This document shows, piece after piece, positions 11,550 to 21,593 of a DNA stretch of 53,167 nucleotides. How positions within the stretch are numbered: position 1 is the first letter of the stretch; each line of letters begins with the position of its first letter. Where the stretch lies: assembly GCA_000934455.1 (NCBI GenBank), contig KN883443.1:79372-132538 (forward strand). The letters are read 5' to 3'. Both the position numbers and the translations under genes were made by a program. Source of the stretch: Apostichopus parvimensis (lineage: Eukaryota; Echinodermata; Holothuroidea; Aspidochirotida; Stichopodidae). The notes under the pieces are model-generated. The model was not told the origin of the DNA. It saw only the letters and a list, made by a program, of their open reading frames with translations, and made no database searches.

Positions 11550-11552
11550 GTA

Positions 11553-12719
11553 GGTGTTGAATAATTTTGTATTGTTATGAAAGCTTTTATTTCGATACCA
11601 CTGAGAATGGAAGACAATAAGCGATAACACAAAAACATATCGTAATTTTAATTTATAATAATACAAACACATCACAACAATGTACACACTATGTTATAAA
11701 ATTGGGTGAAATGAAATACAGCATTTCATTGAGATCTTCTGAGAGTAAAAGTTATTTCAATTCGTTTAAATAGAGTACTTAGGGAACGTTCGTAAGAAGT
11801 GACGTAAAGAAATAAAAGAAGGGCTAAAAAGAACTATGAAATGAAAAGAACTAAAGCTAAGTTATGAATGGGAAAATTTCATCTTTTTTTTGGGGGGGGG
11901 GGTGAGTGTGGTGGGGGTATATTGTTATAAACCACTTACGTATAGCAGCCCATGCAGAGAACCAAATCATAGTAGGCTACACTTACAAAGTTATAACATA
12001 AATCATACAACAAAGTGAGAAATATAATATATATCATGGGCTATATTTCAGATTTTGGTACGTAATGAATTGATCACTCTAGGCAGAAATTTAATATTGA
12101 TATGTTATAGTCCAAGAATAAGGGGAAAAGACTGCTAGTTAAAATAAATCTATTAATTTCCGGTTATTACAGATATTCAGATTTAAAATATGTTAATCTC
12201 TGGAAGGCTACTTTAAGGTTACCTATATGATGACTTCACCTCCTCAGTTAATTATATATAATTTTGATTCATTGTTTTACAAATTCTAAGAACTCAAAGC
12301 AAACGTATCATTTTTAACTTCATATAATCAGCGAAGCAGTCTGGAATGACGTTCAACAGAATTTGTCCGTGACAAGTCATATGTTTTGCCCACTAAGCTT
12401 CTACGTTGCATCTGAGTAACTAACCTGGTCCGTATATATTATGTGGGAAAATGAACAGTATAGCATAAAGTGACTAGATAAGACTTCATTTTAGAATCGC
12501 TTATTCAAGAATTCGCACTATAGGTTGGTACAGCAACTACTGTTCACGTCCCGAAACAGTGCATCAGTAATTACTATACTTAGTGTTCGTAACACGTGTA
12601 ATATGTGTTACAGGACATGTTACTGTACGAGCCATGAGAATCGGGTGCTGATTCACAAGGTTTATTAGCGCTTCATCTACTCCCTATAACAACTGTTCGA
12701 TCTGACTTATTATATAACA
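11553..12719. other. Intergenic stretch, no gene seen
   Basis: AT-rich sequence with a T-run/G-run at 11885-11902 and nothing else I can support on either strand. Confidence 0.5.
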
Positions 12720-13631
12720 CCAGAATGCAAAAGACGCATTGAGGTTTCGATGACTTCATTGCACTAGACTTGCTTGTTAACCAAAAATAGCTGTTACAAT
12801 ATAAATGGCCAGATCTACTACTTTGATATTACAATTGCACTATGGCATGGTAAACGCAGGTCATTCTACTGTACGTGGCAATACACACCTCCACCAAAAC
12901 ACTAATAGGGGTCTCTTATTCAATGTGACGCATCAACACACCAAGTATGAGAAGTATCCACGATTCCCATCGTTAGATATCATGCAAAAGGTTTTTCAGG
13001 GTTTGACCTCTGCTGACCTCAAATGAGATTGTACCTCACAAGCAACCGGATTCTTGTACTCAATATAGCAAATCCATATACCATTTATGAAAAGTATATG
13101 CCCGATTTCTACCCTGAGAAATCATGTTTTAAAGGTTTTCAGGCCTCGACACTGAAATATTTTTAAAAGTACTCGCTATTTGACGACCGTCACTTAAAAA
13201 ACTACTCGCCAAATTGCAAAAATCACTCGCCACTATGACTGTTATTCAAGTCTCCAAAGTACAGATCTTCAACATCAATACTTTCTATGAACTGCACGTT
13301 AGGCACTTAGGCAGGAAAATGGTGTTACGTAATTGCACATTGGAAAATTATGTTTCTGTGCAGTGTGAACTTTAAACATGTTTTTCCACCAAAATAAGTG
13401 TTGAACGAGGTAAAACATGTCGCAGAATCGTAAATAAGTAGCTAGTACTATAGTGCTTCAAACAATTAAAATAAAACATCTGCAAATTGTCCTACGAAGA
13501 TAGCTTGGCTTCTGTTACATAAGGGCTAAACTAGTATACACTAGGCATATTCTATACAGTAGCTATAGGTGTACGCGAGTCCTATGCCTATACAGTACCT
13601 CACTGCTACTTTGAACCGCTTACTCGATTCC
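12720..13631 (+). repeat. Unclassified interspersed repeat, about 0.9 kb (copy 1)
   Basis: Matches 24475-25381 over its whole length with scattered substitutions, from CCAGAA through GGTTTCGATGACTTCATTGC to the block ending at ACCGCTT-CTCGATT. It carries several TGACCTC-type half sites around 13006-13020. It ends ten bases before the 1339-bp direct repeat starts. No long open frame and no obvious terminal repeats, so the class (SINE, LINE tail or non-autonomous DNA element) is open. Confidence 0.8.
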
Positions 13632-13640
13632 ACAAAAAGT

Positions 13641-14979
13641 CTCAGATGGGGATGACCAATGTGTATTGCAGGTAGTCTATACCTGGGCCGCTAGTACTAT
13701 ACTCTACTGTGTAGGGGTTGCATGTGCATAACCCAGCTGTGGTGACTTTAAGTAACTTTTTTAATTTGTTGAGAATTTAATATATGAACCCAACATATTT
13801 ATGAATGTCTTTGAAACTCTTTACGTACTTCGTAAGCTTAAACCGTTCCCTGTAATGAATTGTTATTTTAGAACTTAAATGATGATTTCGCTGACTTCCC
13901 TTACATAATGCACGTGCAGCTAGCGAACCATTTTACACAGTTAATTCGCATTGATATTGGTCGTTGATAAAAATCTGATTAGGCGACAGTAAATGTTCGT
14001 AAACGGTGCCTGGTCATTTCCCCAAACTAAATCCAAAACATGTAGTTTTTATTTGTCACTGAATCTAAACAATTGCGAAATACGACGGGAAAACTTCAAC
14101 AACGGAAGCAAATATTTAATACAGGTATGTTATTCACAACGGTAACGTTTATTCCTATGATCGTTGTATGTACAAATAGCACACCTTTGTAATGCAATGA
14201 CGTATGCAGTTAGCGACAAGGTTAAGTAAATGACGAATGGTTCGACTTTCTATGGAACTATCTACGGATGCCCCTTAGCTGCTTTCCAATTGCAAACAAC
14301 CTCTGCTATATATTATGAGGCGCAACACACATGTTATCTAATGGGCTGTTTGCTTGGAGGTACGGTAGATTATGAAACAAGGTTTCCACAATTTGACATG
14401 TGGTGACTCCAAAGTACCTTTGACAACCACAAAAACCAATAGGCTTCTTCTACTCAATGTTGTACTTCTTCACGCGATATATGAGATTGGTCCAAGCACC
14501 CCTAACAGGGTTTTTATAATTTGACCCCTAGTGACCACAAACGAACTTTGACCGCCATTCTAAACAATAGGCTGCTTTTATCAATGTGGTACTCCTTCAT
14601 GCTATATATGAGATTGATACAAGCTTTTCTTCGCGAGCTATCGTGTTTACAGGGTTTCACTTTTTGACCCCTAGTGACCCCAAATGACCTTTGACCTCCA
14701 TCGTGTTTACAAGCAAGGCGTAACACACACACCCCTCGCACTCCATACAAAATAAACATGGTCATTTTACCATTTTGGATATAATTTTTAAGTTTCATGA
14801 ATTGATCTCCGATGCGAGTTCTACAGCCCTAATATTTATATATACATTTATTCAATAAATAAAAATACAATAACATGATAAACGTCACATTGTAGTGGCA
14901 TTATGACATCACACACTGGTTATAGTGGAATTATGACATCCAAAAATCACAATATGACCACCATCTGACCTTAGCAGAC
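13641..14979. repeat. 1339-bp direct repeat, left copy
   Basis: Starts CTCAGATGGGGATGACC and ends CTGACCTTAGCAGAC. The same sequence recurs at a fixed offset of 1645 bases (15286-16624), and I saw no difference between the copies in the parts compared, including an identical 94-codon minus-strand open frame. Inside are diverged units of about 110 bases around TTTGACCCCTAGTGACC. The ends carry an imperfect inverted TCAGATGG-GG / CCACCATCTGA match, compatible with a DNA transposon. No protein domain is visible. Alternatives are a segmental duplication or an uncollapsed haplotype. Confidence 0.85.
14685..14697 (-). promoter_or_regulatory. DR1 nuclear-receptor-type motif inside the repeat
   Basis: On the minus strand the sequence is AGGTCAAAGGTCA, two perfect AGGTCA half sites one base apart, the DR1 element bound by HNF4/RXR-type receptors. 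A third and fourth related half site (GGGGTCA) follow. The same motif is present in the right repeat copy at 16330-16342. Binding is not shown. Confidence 0.4.
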
Positions 14980-15285
14980 CACAAGGCTAAGTTGTGTTGT
15001 TGTACATGCGGAAACATCCCCGTTTGTGTGACATGTTCGTATGATGAACACAAAGGTCATGAACTTCGTGACGTCAGGAAAGTGGCGAAAGACGAAAGGG
15101 AACACTTGAAGGAGATATTGGAAGAACTTGTAAAACGTAAAGATACTGTATTCAACATTGCTGATAAAATCAACAGAGTTAATAACGACGTTCTCTCCAT
15201 TGTCGCTGAAACTAAAGCAAAATGGAAAACGCAGTACGAAGATCAGACCAGGAAGTTACAGAATGAGAAAGAGAAAGAAAAGAGA
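14980..15285 (+). pseudogene. TRIM gene fragment (B-box 2 and start of coiled coil)
   Basis: This 306-bp segment encodes a piece very similar to about residues 170-271 of the intact TRIM protein on the minus strand at 18334-20547: the CCCTCGN-PVC B-box half, DEHKGHELRDVRKVAKDERE, and the first coiled-coil stretch to EKEKR. Several conservative changes (for example N-to-D and L-to-I) show that it is a related paralogue or an aged copy. The RING, first B-box and propeller are absent. Homology begins and stops exactly where the two 1339-bp repeats end and begin, and the frame stops at TGA 15298-15300 in the right repeat. It cannot make a working TRIM protein alone. Confidence 0.85.
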
Positions 15286-16624
15286 CTCAGATGGGGATGA
15301 CCAATGTGTATTGCAGGTAGTCTATACCTGGGCCGCTAGTACTATACTCTACTGTGTAGGGGTTGCATGTGCATAACCCAGCTGTGGTGACTTTAAGTAA
15401 CTTTTTTAATTTGTTGAGAATTTAATATATGAACCCAACATATTTATGAATGTCTTTGAAACTCTTTACGTACTTCGTAAGCTTAAACCGTTCCCTGTAA
15501 TGAATTGTTATTTTAGAACTTAAATGATGATTTCGCTGACTTCCCTTACATAATGCACGTGCAGCTAGCGAACCATTTTACACAGTTAATTCGCATTGAT
15601 ATTGGTCGTTGATAAAAATCTGATTAGGCGACAGTAAATGTTCGTAAACGGTGCCTGGTCATTTCCCCAAACTAAATCCAAAACATGTAGTTTTTATTTG
15701 TCACTGAATCTAAACAATTGCGAAATACGACGGGAAAACTTCAACAACGGAAGCAAATATTTAATACAGGTATGTTATTCACAACGGTAACGTTTATTCC
15801 TATGATCGTTGTATGTACAAATAGCACACCTTTGTAATGCAATGACGTATGCAGTTAGCGACAAGGTTAAGTAAATGACGAATGGTTCGACTTTCTATGG
15901 AACTATCTACGGATGCCCCTTAGCTGCTTTCCAATTGCAAACAACCTCTGCTATATATTATGAGGCGCAACACACATGTTATCTAATGGGCTGTTTGCTT
16001 GGAGGTACGGTAGATTATGAAACAAGGTTTCCACAATTTGACATGTGGTGACTCCAAAGTACCTTTGACAACCACAAAAACCAATAGGCTTCTTCTACTC
16101 AATGTTGTACTTCTTCACGCGATATATGAGATTGGTCCAAGCACCCCTAACAGGGTTTTTATAATTTGACCCCTAGTGACCACAAACGAACTTTGACCGC
16201 CATTCTAAACAATAGGCTGCTTTTATCAATGTGGTACTCCTTCATGCTATATATGAGATTGATACAAGCTTTTCTTCGCGAGCTATCGTGTTTACAGGGT
16301 TTCACTTTTTGACCCCTAGTGACCCCAAATGACCTTTGACCTCCATCGTGTTTACAAGCAAGGCGTAACACACACACCCCTCGCACTCCATACAAAATAA
16401 ACATGGTCATTTTACCATTTTGGATATAATTTTTAAGTTTCATGAATTGATCTCCGATGCGAGTTCTACAGCCCTAATATTTATATATACATTTATTCAA
16501 TAAATAAAAATACAATAACATGATAAACGTCACATTGTAGTGGCATTATGACATCACACACTGGTTATAGTGGAATTATGACATCCAAAAATCACAATAT
16601 GACCACCATCTGACCTTAGCAGAC
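15286..16624. repeat. 1339-bp direct repeat, right copy
   Basis: Second copy of 13641-14979, same orientation. Beyond 16624 the sequence is unrelated to what follows the left copy, which fixes the right boundary at AGCAGAC. Confidence 0.85.
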
Positions 16625-16694
16625 TTATTTCTTCTTACTAATTTTCGTCTGGCTGTAGATAATCATCAGGAACTGTTTCTTCATCTCATAAGAT

Positions 16695-16710
16695 AAAGAT
16701 AAAGGATCCG
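16695..16710 (+). repeat. Target-site duplication, left side of LINE
   Basis: AAAGATAAAGGATCCG recurs at 18007-18022, directly after the A-rich tail of the LINE. Because the repeat starts with A-rich sequence, its exact length (14-16 bases) is ambiguous. Confidence 0.75.
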
Positions 16711-18008
16711 GACAAAGGATCAAAAGGTGGTGCTGGCATGATTCAATTTGAATCTTTCGAGAAGGCACTTAGGATTACTTGGATTCGTAGATTGCTTAAA
16801 TACAACATTGACAGTAAGGTGTATAATTTATATAAAGTGAATACTCCTAATTGTAATTTTGATTACTCTTCTGGTACTTATTGGGATAGAGTTATTAAAG
16901 AAAGTAAAAATACCTTTTGGAAAAGTGTTTTTTTCAGCCTGGAAGGATTTCACCGTTTCGCTCAACCCCCAAAATATTCATGATGTTTTAAGTTCCAGTA
17001 TTTGGTACAATGACAAAATTAAGGTGGGTAATATATGCATTTTGTATAAAGATTGGCAAAGACATGGTATATTATATATTAATGATCTGATAAACTCTAA
17101 GGGTGAGTTCTTATCTGCTGATGAGATTTATACAAAATATGATGTGAGAACAAATTTTCTTCACTTGCATGGTATTAAAAAGGCAATAGAGAAATCATTT
17201 TCTGGTCTTTTAGGCCAGAGAAATAATTCTCTTGCACTCCCATTTCAAGGCTTTCTTATAAAACTGTTCTTATGGATCCAAGAGGGTGTAAAGGTTTTAT
17301 AATATTTTATTAACAATTAATAAGGTCCAATTTAAATGTGTTCACGAATGGAACATGCTCCTGTCCCCACTTCTTTCTGAATTAGATTGGCATAAGGTGT
17401 GCTCATACAACTGGAAATGTACTTCTGAGGTGAAGCTTCGTTGGTTCCAATTTCGTCTTCTTAACTGGATTTTAGGGACAAATACTCTCATGGGTAAAAT
17501 TGGCAAAACCAATGATCCATTGTGCACTTTTTGTGGTGTGGCAGATGAGAGTTTAATACATTTATTTTGGGAATGCGGCTACACCCAGAAAGTATTGAGG
17601 GATTTTCAAAACTGGGTTCAAATCAATTTGAATATCAATATCGCAGTTAGTAAAGAGATTGTTCTGTTTGGAAATTATTTGTACAAAGACTATGTGTTTA
17701 ATAACATCCTCCTGGTTCTGAAATTTTGTGTTTACAAAAGTAAGGTTAAAAAGGAGAAACCTTCCTTTACCTATGGTAAAATTGATCTAAAGAATTTTCA
17801 TCTAAAAGAAAAGTTTATGTATCAAACTAATTGTAAGCAAAATGCTTTTGATATCAGATGGCATAACTGGAAATCTTTATTTGAAGTTTAATGATTTATT
17901 GGTTGTTGTGGGTAATATTGACTAATGGTCATAAAATATATGTTATTATGAACTGTACATTGTTTGGATACTTGATGGAATGATTATAAAAACAAAGATA
18001 AAAAAAAA
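16711..18008 (+). mobile_element. 5'-truncated, frameshifted LINE (non-LTR retrotransposon) with A-rich tail
   Basis: Three successive frames together encode the C-terminal part of a LINE ORF2-type protein. The first runs 16738 to about 16930 (KALRITWIRRL, YWDRVIKESKNTFWKSV). A +1 shift in the T run near 16927-16933 leads to a frame ending at 17302 (AWKDFTVSLNPQNI, SIWYNDKIK). A second shift near 17295 leads to the last frame, ending at the stop at 17891. That last part has the FQFRLLNWILGTNTLMGKIG segment and a zf-RVT-like CCHC knuckle, C-x2-C-x8-H-x4-C (CTFC...IHLFWEC). The reverse transcriptase core and endonuclease are missing. A 3' UTR of about 100 bases and an A-rich tail at about 17989-18008 end at a target-site duplication. 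The element is dead by truncation and frameshifts. The clade is probably L1/Tx1-like, judged from this C-terminal style only. Confidence 0.85.
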
Positions 18009-18022
18009 AGATAAAGGATCCG
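18007..18022 (+). repeat. Target-site duplication, right side of LINE
   Basis: Matches 16695-16710 and follows the A-rich tail, as expected after target-primed reverse transcription. Confidence 0.75.
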
Positions 18023-18333
18023 TTTCATCTAAAAGTTTCTAGTTGTTTCTGCAAATATTGATGATTGTCTCCTCATCGGCTGCCCTTGATATTCGATTCA
18101 GGGTGGTGTATGCTCTGGATATTCGTTTATTTCGTGTATGTTTTCGCTGTTGACTTCATTCTGGCATCTGTTGGAAAGAAAATTTATAAAGTTACAAACG
18201 TTGATCCAGTTCTCTATAGTTTTGAAGCACATTATAACGCTCAAACGAACTGTTTTACAGCAAACAAATCCCTTTTTTCTGTTCTTTTCTTTTCTTCTTT
18301 CCTTTTCAGAGTATCCTGTAATATCTGGTAATA

Positions 18334-20547
18334 CTAAAGCAAGAAACACTGAGATATACTAACCAGACCATAACAAAGCATCTTTCCTGACACTGATGTA
18401 GCTACAAGTAGCTTCTCTCCCTCCTCTGTCATCAATGTTGTCATACACCGTGCTCCATCTTCTGTCCGTTTGGTTGTCAACAACTGCTGACCATCTTGAC
18501 TGTACTGTGTGATGATACGTTTTCCAGTACTACGCCACAGGATGTATACAAAGCCTGCCCTGTCTTTACATATACTGAAAGGATACCAAATCAGTTCTTC
18601 ATTATCTGGTTTTGGAAGCTCGTATAGTAACTCTGCTTCTGTTTTAGATGTATCCATTGTTACAGCGCATGCAAATCTACTCTCTGAATCGCATATCAGC
18701 AGAACACCTTCATGATAAAGGATATCTCTTGGCCATTTTATAACCTCTGGCAGCTTCAGAGCTCGAATGAAATTCAATTCTTCATCAAATATAAATAGCA
18801 ATCCAGTATTTAGTGTACCTACAATAATGTGGCCACGTATAGTATCAGTAGTTATACACCTCGCCCACTTCGTACCCACCGTTATGTCATCAGAGAGGGA
18901 CGTGATTTTATTTTGAGTGAAGGACCCATCATGAATATTATAAATACCAACCTGATTGGATTCACAAACCGAAGCTATCTTATCAAGTGATAAAGCAGCA
19001 CAGTAACGAGCGAATTGATTAGAGCTTCCTCGGTCTTCATCTATCTTGTTATGACGAATCTGGCGTCCTTGTCTGTTGATGACTGTGATATATGAATGGT
19101 CAAGTGATAATCTCCCAGAAACGATGATGTTACCAGATCCGGTACTTGTTATACTAGTTAATAAAAACTTACTAGCTTTGATCACATCAACATCAACAAC
19201 AGATTCTACAGTATCCGATATATTTACTCTATCAATACACAATATTGGTAAATCATCCATTGTTATATCAGATAAAGATTCTATTTCTAGAAAATCTTTC
19301 ATTATATCCTCAACCAGAGGTTCACTCACTGCTCTTATATCCGGAATACACTGTGCGTCTGTCCAGTGGTTATGTGATTCAAGGACACTCGAAGATATAG
19401 TAGACACATTTTCAAACTTATTGACCCATTGAATACAATGATCTGATAAGTTTTGTGTTTCTCTAAGCTTGTGTTGCTGTTGTTCGTCTATTGTTTTATT
19501 TCTCTCATTAATTAACGCATCAAGTCTGTGAATCGTTTCGTCAATCTTTAATTCTCTGTTTTCTATTTCATTTCGTTTGCTGTCCTCTTTCTCTTTTGAA
19601 TCACTAATTTTGATTTTAATCAATCTGTCGTACTCGTCTCTTATTTTTCTAATTTTCTCTTCCATTTCTGTTTCTAATTGTTTCATTTTTTTTCGAGTAC
19701 TTTCTTCAAGAACTGTTTTGAATCTGTTGAATTCTCTCTTTTCTTTCTCTTTCTCATTCTGTAACTTCCTGGTCTGATCTTCGTACTGCGTTTTCCATTT
19801 TGCTTTAGTTTCAGCGACAATGGACAGAACGTGATTATTAACTATGTTGAGTTTATCAGCAAAGTTGAATACAGTATCTTTACGTTTAACAAGTTCTTCC
19901 AATATCTTCTCTAAATGTTCCCTTTCGTCTTTCGCTACTTTCCTGACGTCACGAAGTTCATGACCTTTGTGTTCATCATACGTACATATCAAGCAAACGG
20001 GGAGGTTTCCGCATGTACAACAACACAACTGAGCCATGTGTTCCGGGTGAATATGGCACCTAGGAGCTTCCATCAATGATGCAAGTTTTTCTTGTGTGAG
20101 ACTTTTCCCCTCAAGATCATTCAGAGCTAATACGTGTTTCTGATGTTTGACAAATACCTTCTTGGTCAAATGAAATTGATAACACTGAACACAAAGAAAT
20201 TCTTTACATATAAAACAGTACGCTGTAACCTTTAACTTCTTTTCACAGCCAATACATTCTCTCTCTTCTTTGTTTTCAAATGTTTTCTGTAGCTGAATAA
20301 ACTGCAGCATACTTTTCATATGGAAGTCAGTCTTGAATCCATCGATTCTATTGTTTGGTATTTTACAGACATCTTTACAAAGAGGACATTCAAATGTCCC
20401 AGCCTGTCCTTCTAGTATAGATTCCAGACATTGTTTACAGAATCTATGCAGACATGGTAATAGTTTCGGTTCTTTATACAGATCCAAACAAATTGAACAT
20501 TCGAAGAATGTATCTGCGATGTCTTTCCAAGGCGATGGGCAGGCCAT
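18334..20547 (-). CDS. TRIM-family RING/B-box/coiled-coil protein with C-terminal propeller-like region
   Basis: A 737-residue protein in a single uninterrupted frame, a probable E3 ubiquitin ligase acting in the cytoplasm. Domains: C3HC4 RING with C17, C20, C32, H34, C37, C40, C54, C57; a first B-box at about 98-138 (C98, C101, C111, C114, C119, C122, H126); a second B-box at about 164-196 (C164, H167, C185, C188, H193, H196); a long Lys/Glu-rich coiled coil at about 203-375; then about 430-735, where repeated beta-strand-like blocks (GNIIVSGRL, HIIVGTLNTGLLFIFDEEL, GVLLICDSES) suggest an NHL- or WD-like propeller as in TRIM2/3/56/71-type proteins. The start is the first Met, and a splice acceptor (CTTCTTTACAG) ends 18 bases upstream on the coding strand, so the gene probably has a non-coding first exon. 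The last residues cross a donor-like GGTCTG/GTTAGT, so the true C-terminus may come from a further exon. RING TRIMs act in antiviral and developmental control; the substrate is unknown. Confidence 0.85.
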   Translation of the reverse strand: MACPSPWKDIADTFFECSICLDLYKEPKLLPCLHRFCKQCLESILEGQAGTFECPLCKDVCKIPNNRIDGFKTDFHMKSMLQFIQLQKTFENKEERECIGCEKKLKVTAYCFICKEFLCVQCYQFHLTKKVFVKHQKHVLALNDLEGKSLTQEKLASLMEAPRCHIHPEHMAQLCCCTCGNLPVCLICTYDEHKGHELRDVRKVAKDEREHLEKILEELVKRKDTVFNFADKLNIVNNHVLSIVAETKAKWKTQYEDQTRKLQNEKEKEKREFNRFKTVLEESTRKKMKQLETEMEEKIRKIRDEYDRLIKIKISDSKEKEDSKRNEIENRELKIDETIHRLDALINERNKTIDEQQQHKLRETQNLSDHCIQWVNKFENVSTISSSVLESHNHWTDAQCIPDIRAVSEPLVEDIMKDFLEIESLSDITMDDLPILCIDRVNISDTVESVVDVDVIKASKFLLTSITSTGSGNIIVSGRLSLDHSYITVINRQGRQIRHNKIDEDRGSSNQFARYCAALSLDKIASVCESNQVGIYNIHDGSFTQNKITSLSDDITVGTKWARCITTDTIRGHIIVGTLNTGLLFIFDEELNFIRALKLPEVIKWPRDILYHEGVLLICDSESRFACAVTMDTSKTEAELLYELPKPDNEELIWYPFSICKDRAGFVYILWRSTGKRIITQYSQDGQQLLTTKRTEDGARCMTTLMTEEGEKLLVATSVSGKMLCYGLVSISQCFLL

Positions 20548-20565
20548 TTTGTCTCGAAATTTAAG

Positions 20566-20580
20566 CTGTAAAGAAGGTGA
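20566..20580 (-). other. Probable 3' splice acceptor in the TRIM 5' UTR
   Basis: On the coding strand TCACCTTCTTTACAG precedes the ATG by 18 bases. The pyrimidine tract and AG fit a normal acceptor, so the promoter and first exon would lie further right, near the inverted repeat and SINE copies. Confidence 0.5.
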
Positions 20581-20881
20581 TTAAGATCAGTGTTTATGAA
20601 TATCATAATCTGGAATAACAAATTGGAAGTAAGAAAATTAAGTAGAATGACCTGAATTTAAAAACTGTTCTTTGTAACCTACGGTATGACGGGTATTTCT
20701 TGCCCTATATAAACACCGAAGTCGAGATATTCGTGCAACTCGATCACTGGCATAATGGAACTGTTCGGGCGTAGCTGATGACAAATACGATCTCATAGAC
20801 GTTTATGGTGCTGGAACAATACCACCAACAGCGCACCATGCCTTTTATGCACTTAACCTTGGTAGAAAGAACTAGATGACT

Positions 20882-21034
20882 TGTAATGACAATACATGAT
20901 GATTTGAAGTTCACTCAAACAGTCAGTAACTTCAAGGTTTCGTGAATTCGGTATCAATGCAATAATCTCGATATCTGTTCTTGAAGTTACTGACTGTTTG
21001 AGTGAACTTCAAATCATCATGTATTGTCATTACA
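20882..21034. repeat. Perfect 55-bp inverted repeat (foldback, 43-bp loop)
   Basis: Arm 20882-20936 is the exact reverse complement of 20980-21034 over 55 bases, around a 43-base spacer. No mismatch was found. It could be a recently made foldback MITE, or a snap-back sequence artefact. It is followed by GTCAT repeats (21035-21050) and a TA run (21050-21062). Confidence 0.9.
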
Positions 21035-21147
21035 TGTCATGTCATGTCATTATATATATATATTAGTATTATGTATTAGTATTATTAGTATTATGTATAA
21101 TTGAAAACGTAATGAGAAGGAAAATCCAGAACAGTGAAAAGCTTCCA

Positions 21148-21219
21148 ACCTCCACCGGGACTCGAACCCGGGCCTCCCGCTTTGTACGCAGACACCCTAA
21201 CCAACTAAGCTATGGACGC
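21148..21219 (-). mobile_element. tRNA-like SINE head, copy 1
   Basis: On the minus strand 72 bases fold like a tRNA: acceptor GCGTCCA against TGGAGGT, a perfect A box (TAGCTTAGTTG), an anticodon arm TCTGC/GCGGG with loop GTACAAA, a strong T arm CCGGG-TTCGAGT-CCCGG and a perfect B box (GTTCGAGTC). The anticodon would be ACA. An almost identical copy sits 374 bases away and both share about 60 bases of non-tRNA flank on the 3' side, so this is a tRNA-derived SINE rather than a tRNA gene. Confidence 0.75.
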
Positions 21220-21521
21220 TGATTGTATGTTCAGAGGTTCGAAACCGGTAAGGAAGGTCGTAATTTCACTGTAGGCGTTTGACACCAATATCGAACAATA
21301 CTAGTTCTGTTTTTGGTGACATATTTTGCCTTACTCTAAAGATCAAACATGATGCTAACCAACACGAAAATCCTTTGTGATTCCTAAAGCCGGATCGCGA
21401 AAGAGATACTTTGAACAGACTTTATGTTAATGAAATGGAGGTAAACGACAAAGGCAAATGAATATATGTATAATTAAAAACGTAATGAGAAGAAAACTCC
21501 AGAACAGTGAAAAAAACTCCA

Positions 21522-21593
21522 GCCTCCACCAGGACTCGAACCCGGGCCTCCCGCTTTGTACGCGGACACCCTAACCAACTAGGCTATGGACGC
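21522..21593 (-). mobile_element. tRNA-like SINE head, copy 2
   Basis: Second copy of the module at 21148-21219, with the same A and B boxes and a better closed acceptor stem (GCGTCCA with TGGAGGC). The shared flanks (about 21462-21521 and 21594-21630) match those of copy 1, so the unit is about 165 bases. Confidence 0.75.

Noticed and set aside
14514-14798. Identical 94-codon minus-strand frames at 14514-14798 and 16159-16443
   Set aside because: Identity is explained by the direct repeat; the translation spans internal repeat units and has no domain.
13641-16624. LTR retrotransposon reading of the 1339-bp repeats
   Set aside because: There is no TG...CA ending, no primer-binding site after the left copy (TRIM coding sequence starts at once), and no gag or pol. 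Kept only as one of several explanations in the finding.
19076-19777. Plus-strand frames of 118 and 66 codons opposite the TRIM gene
   Set aside because: Shadows of the TRIM coding sequence; no domain.
21148-21593. Two functional tRNA genes
   Set aside because: Weak D stem, an unusual ACA anticodon, shared non-tRNA flanks and repetition point to SINE copies.
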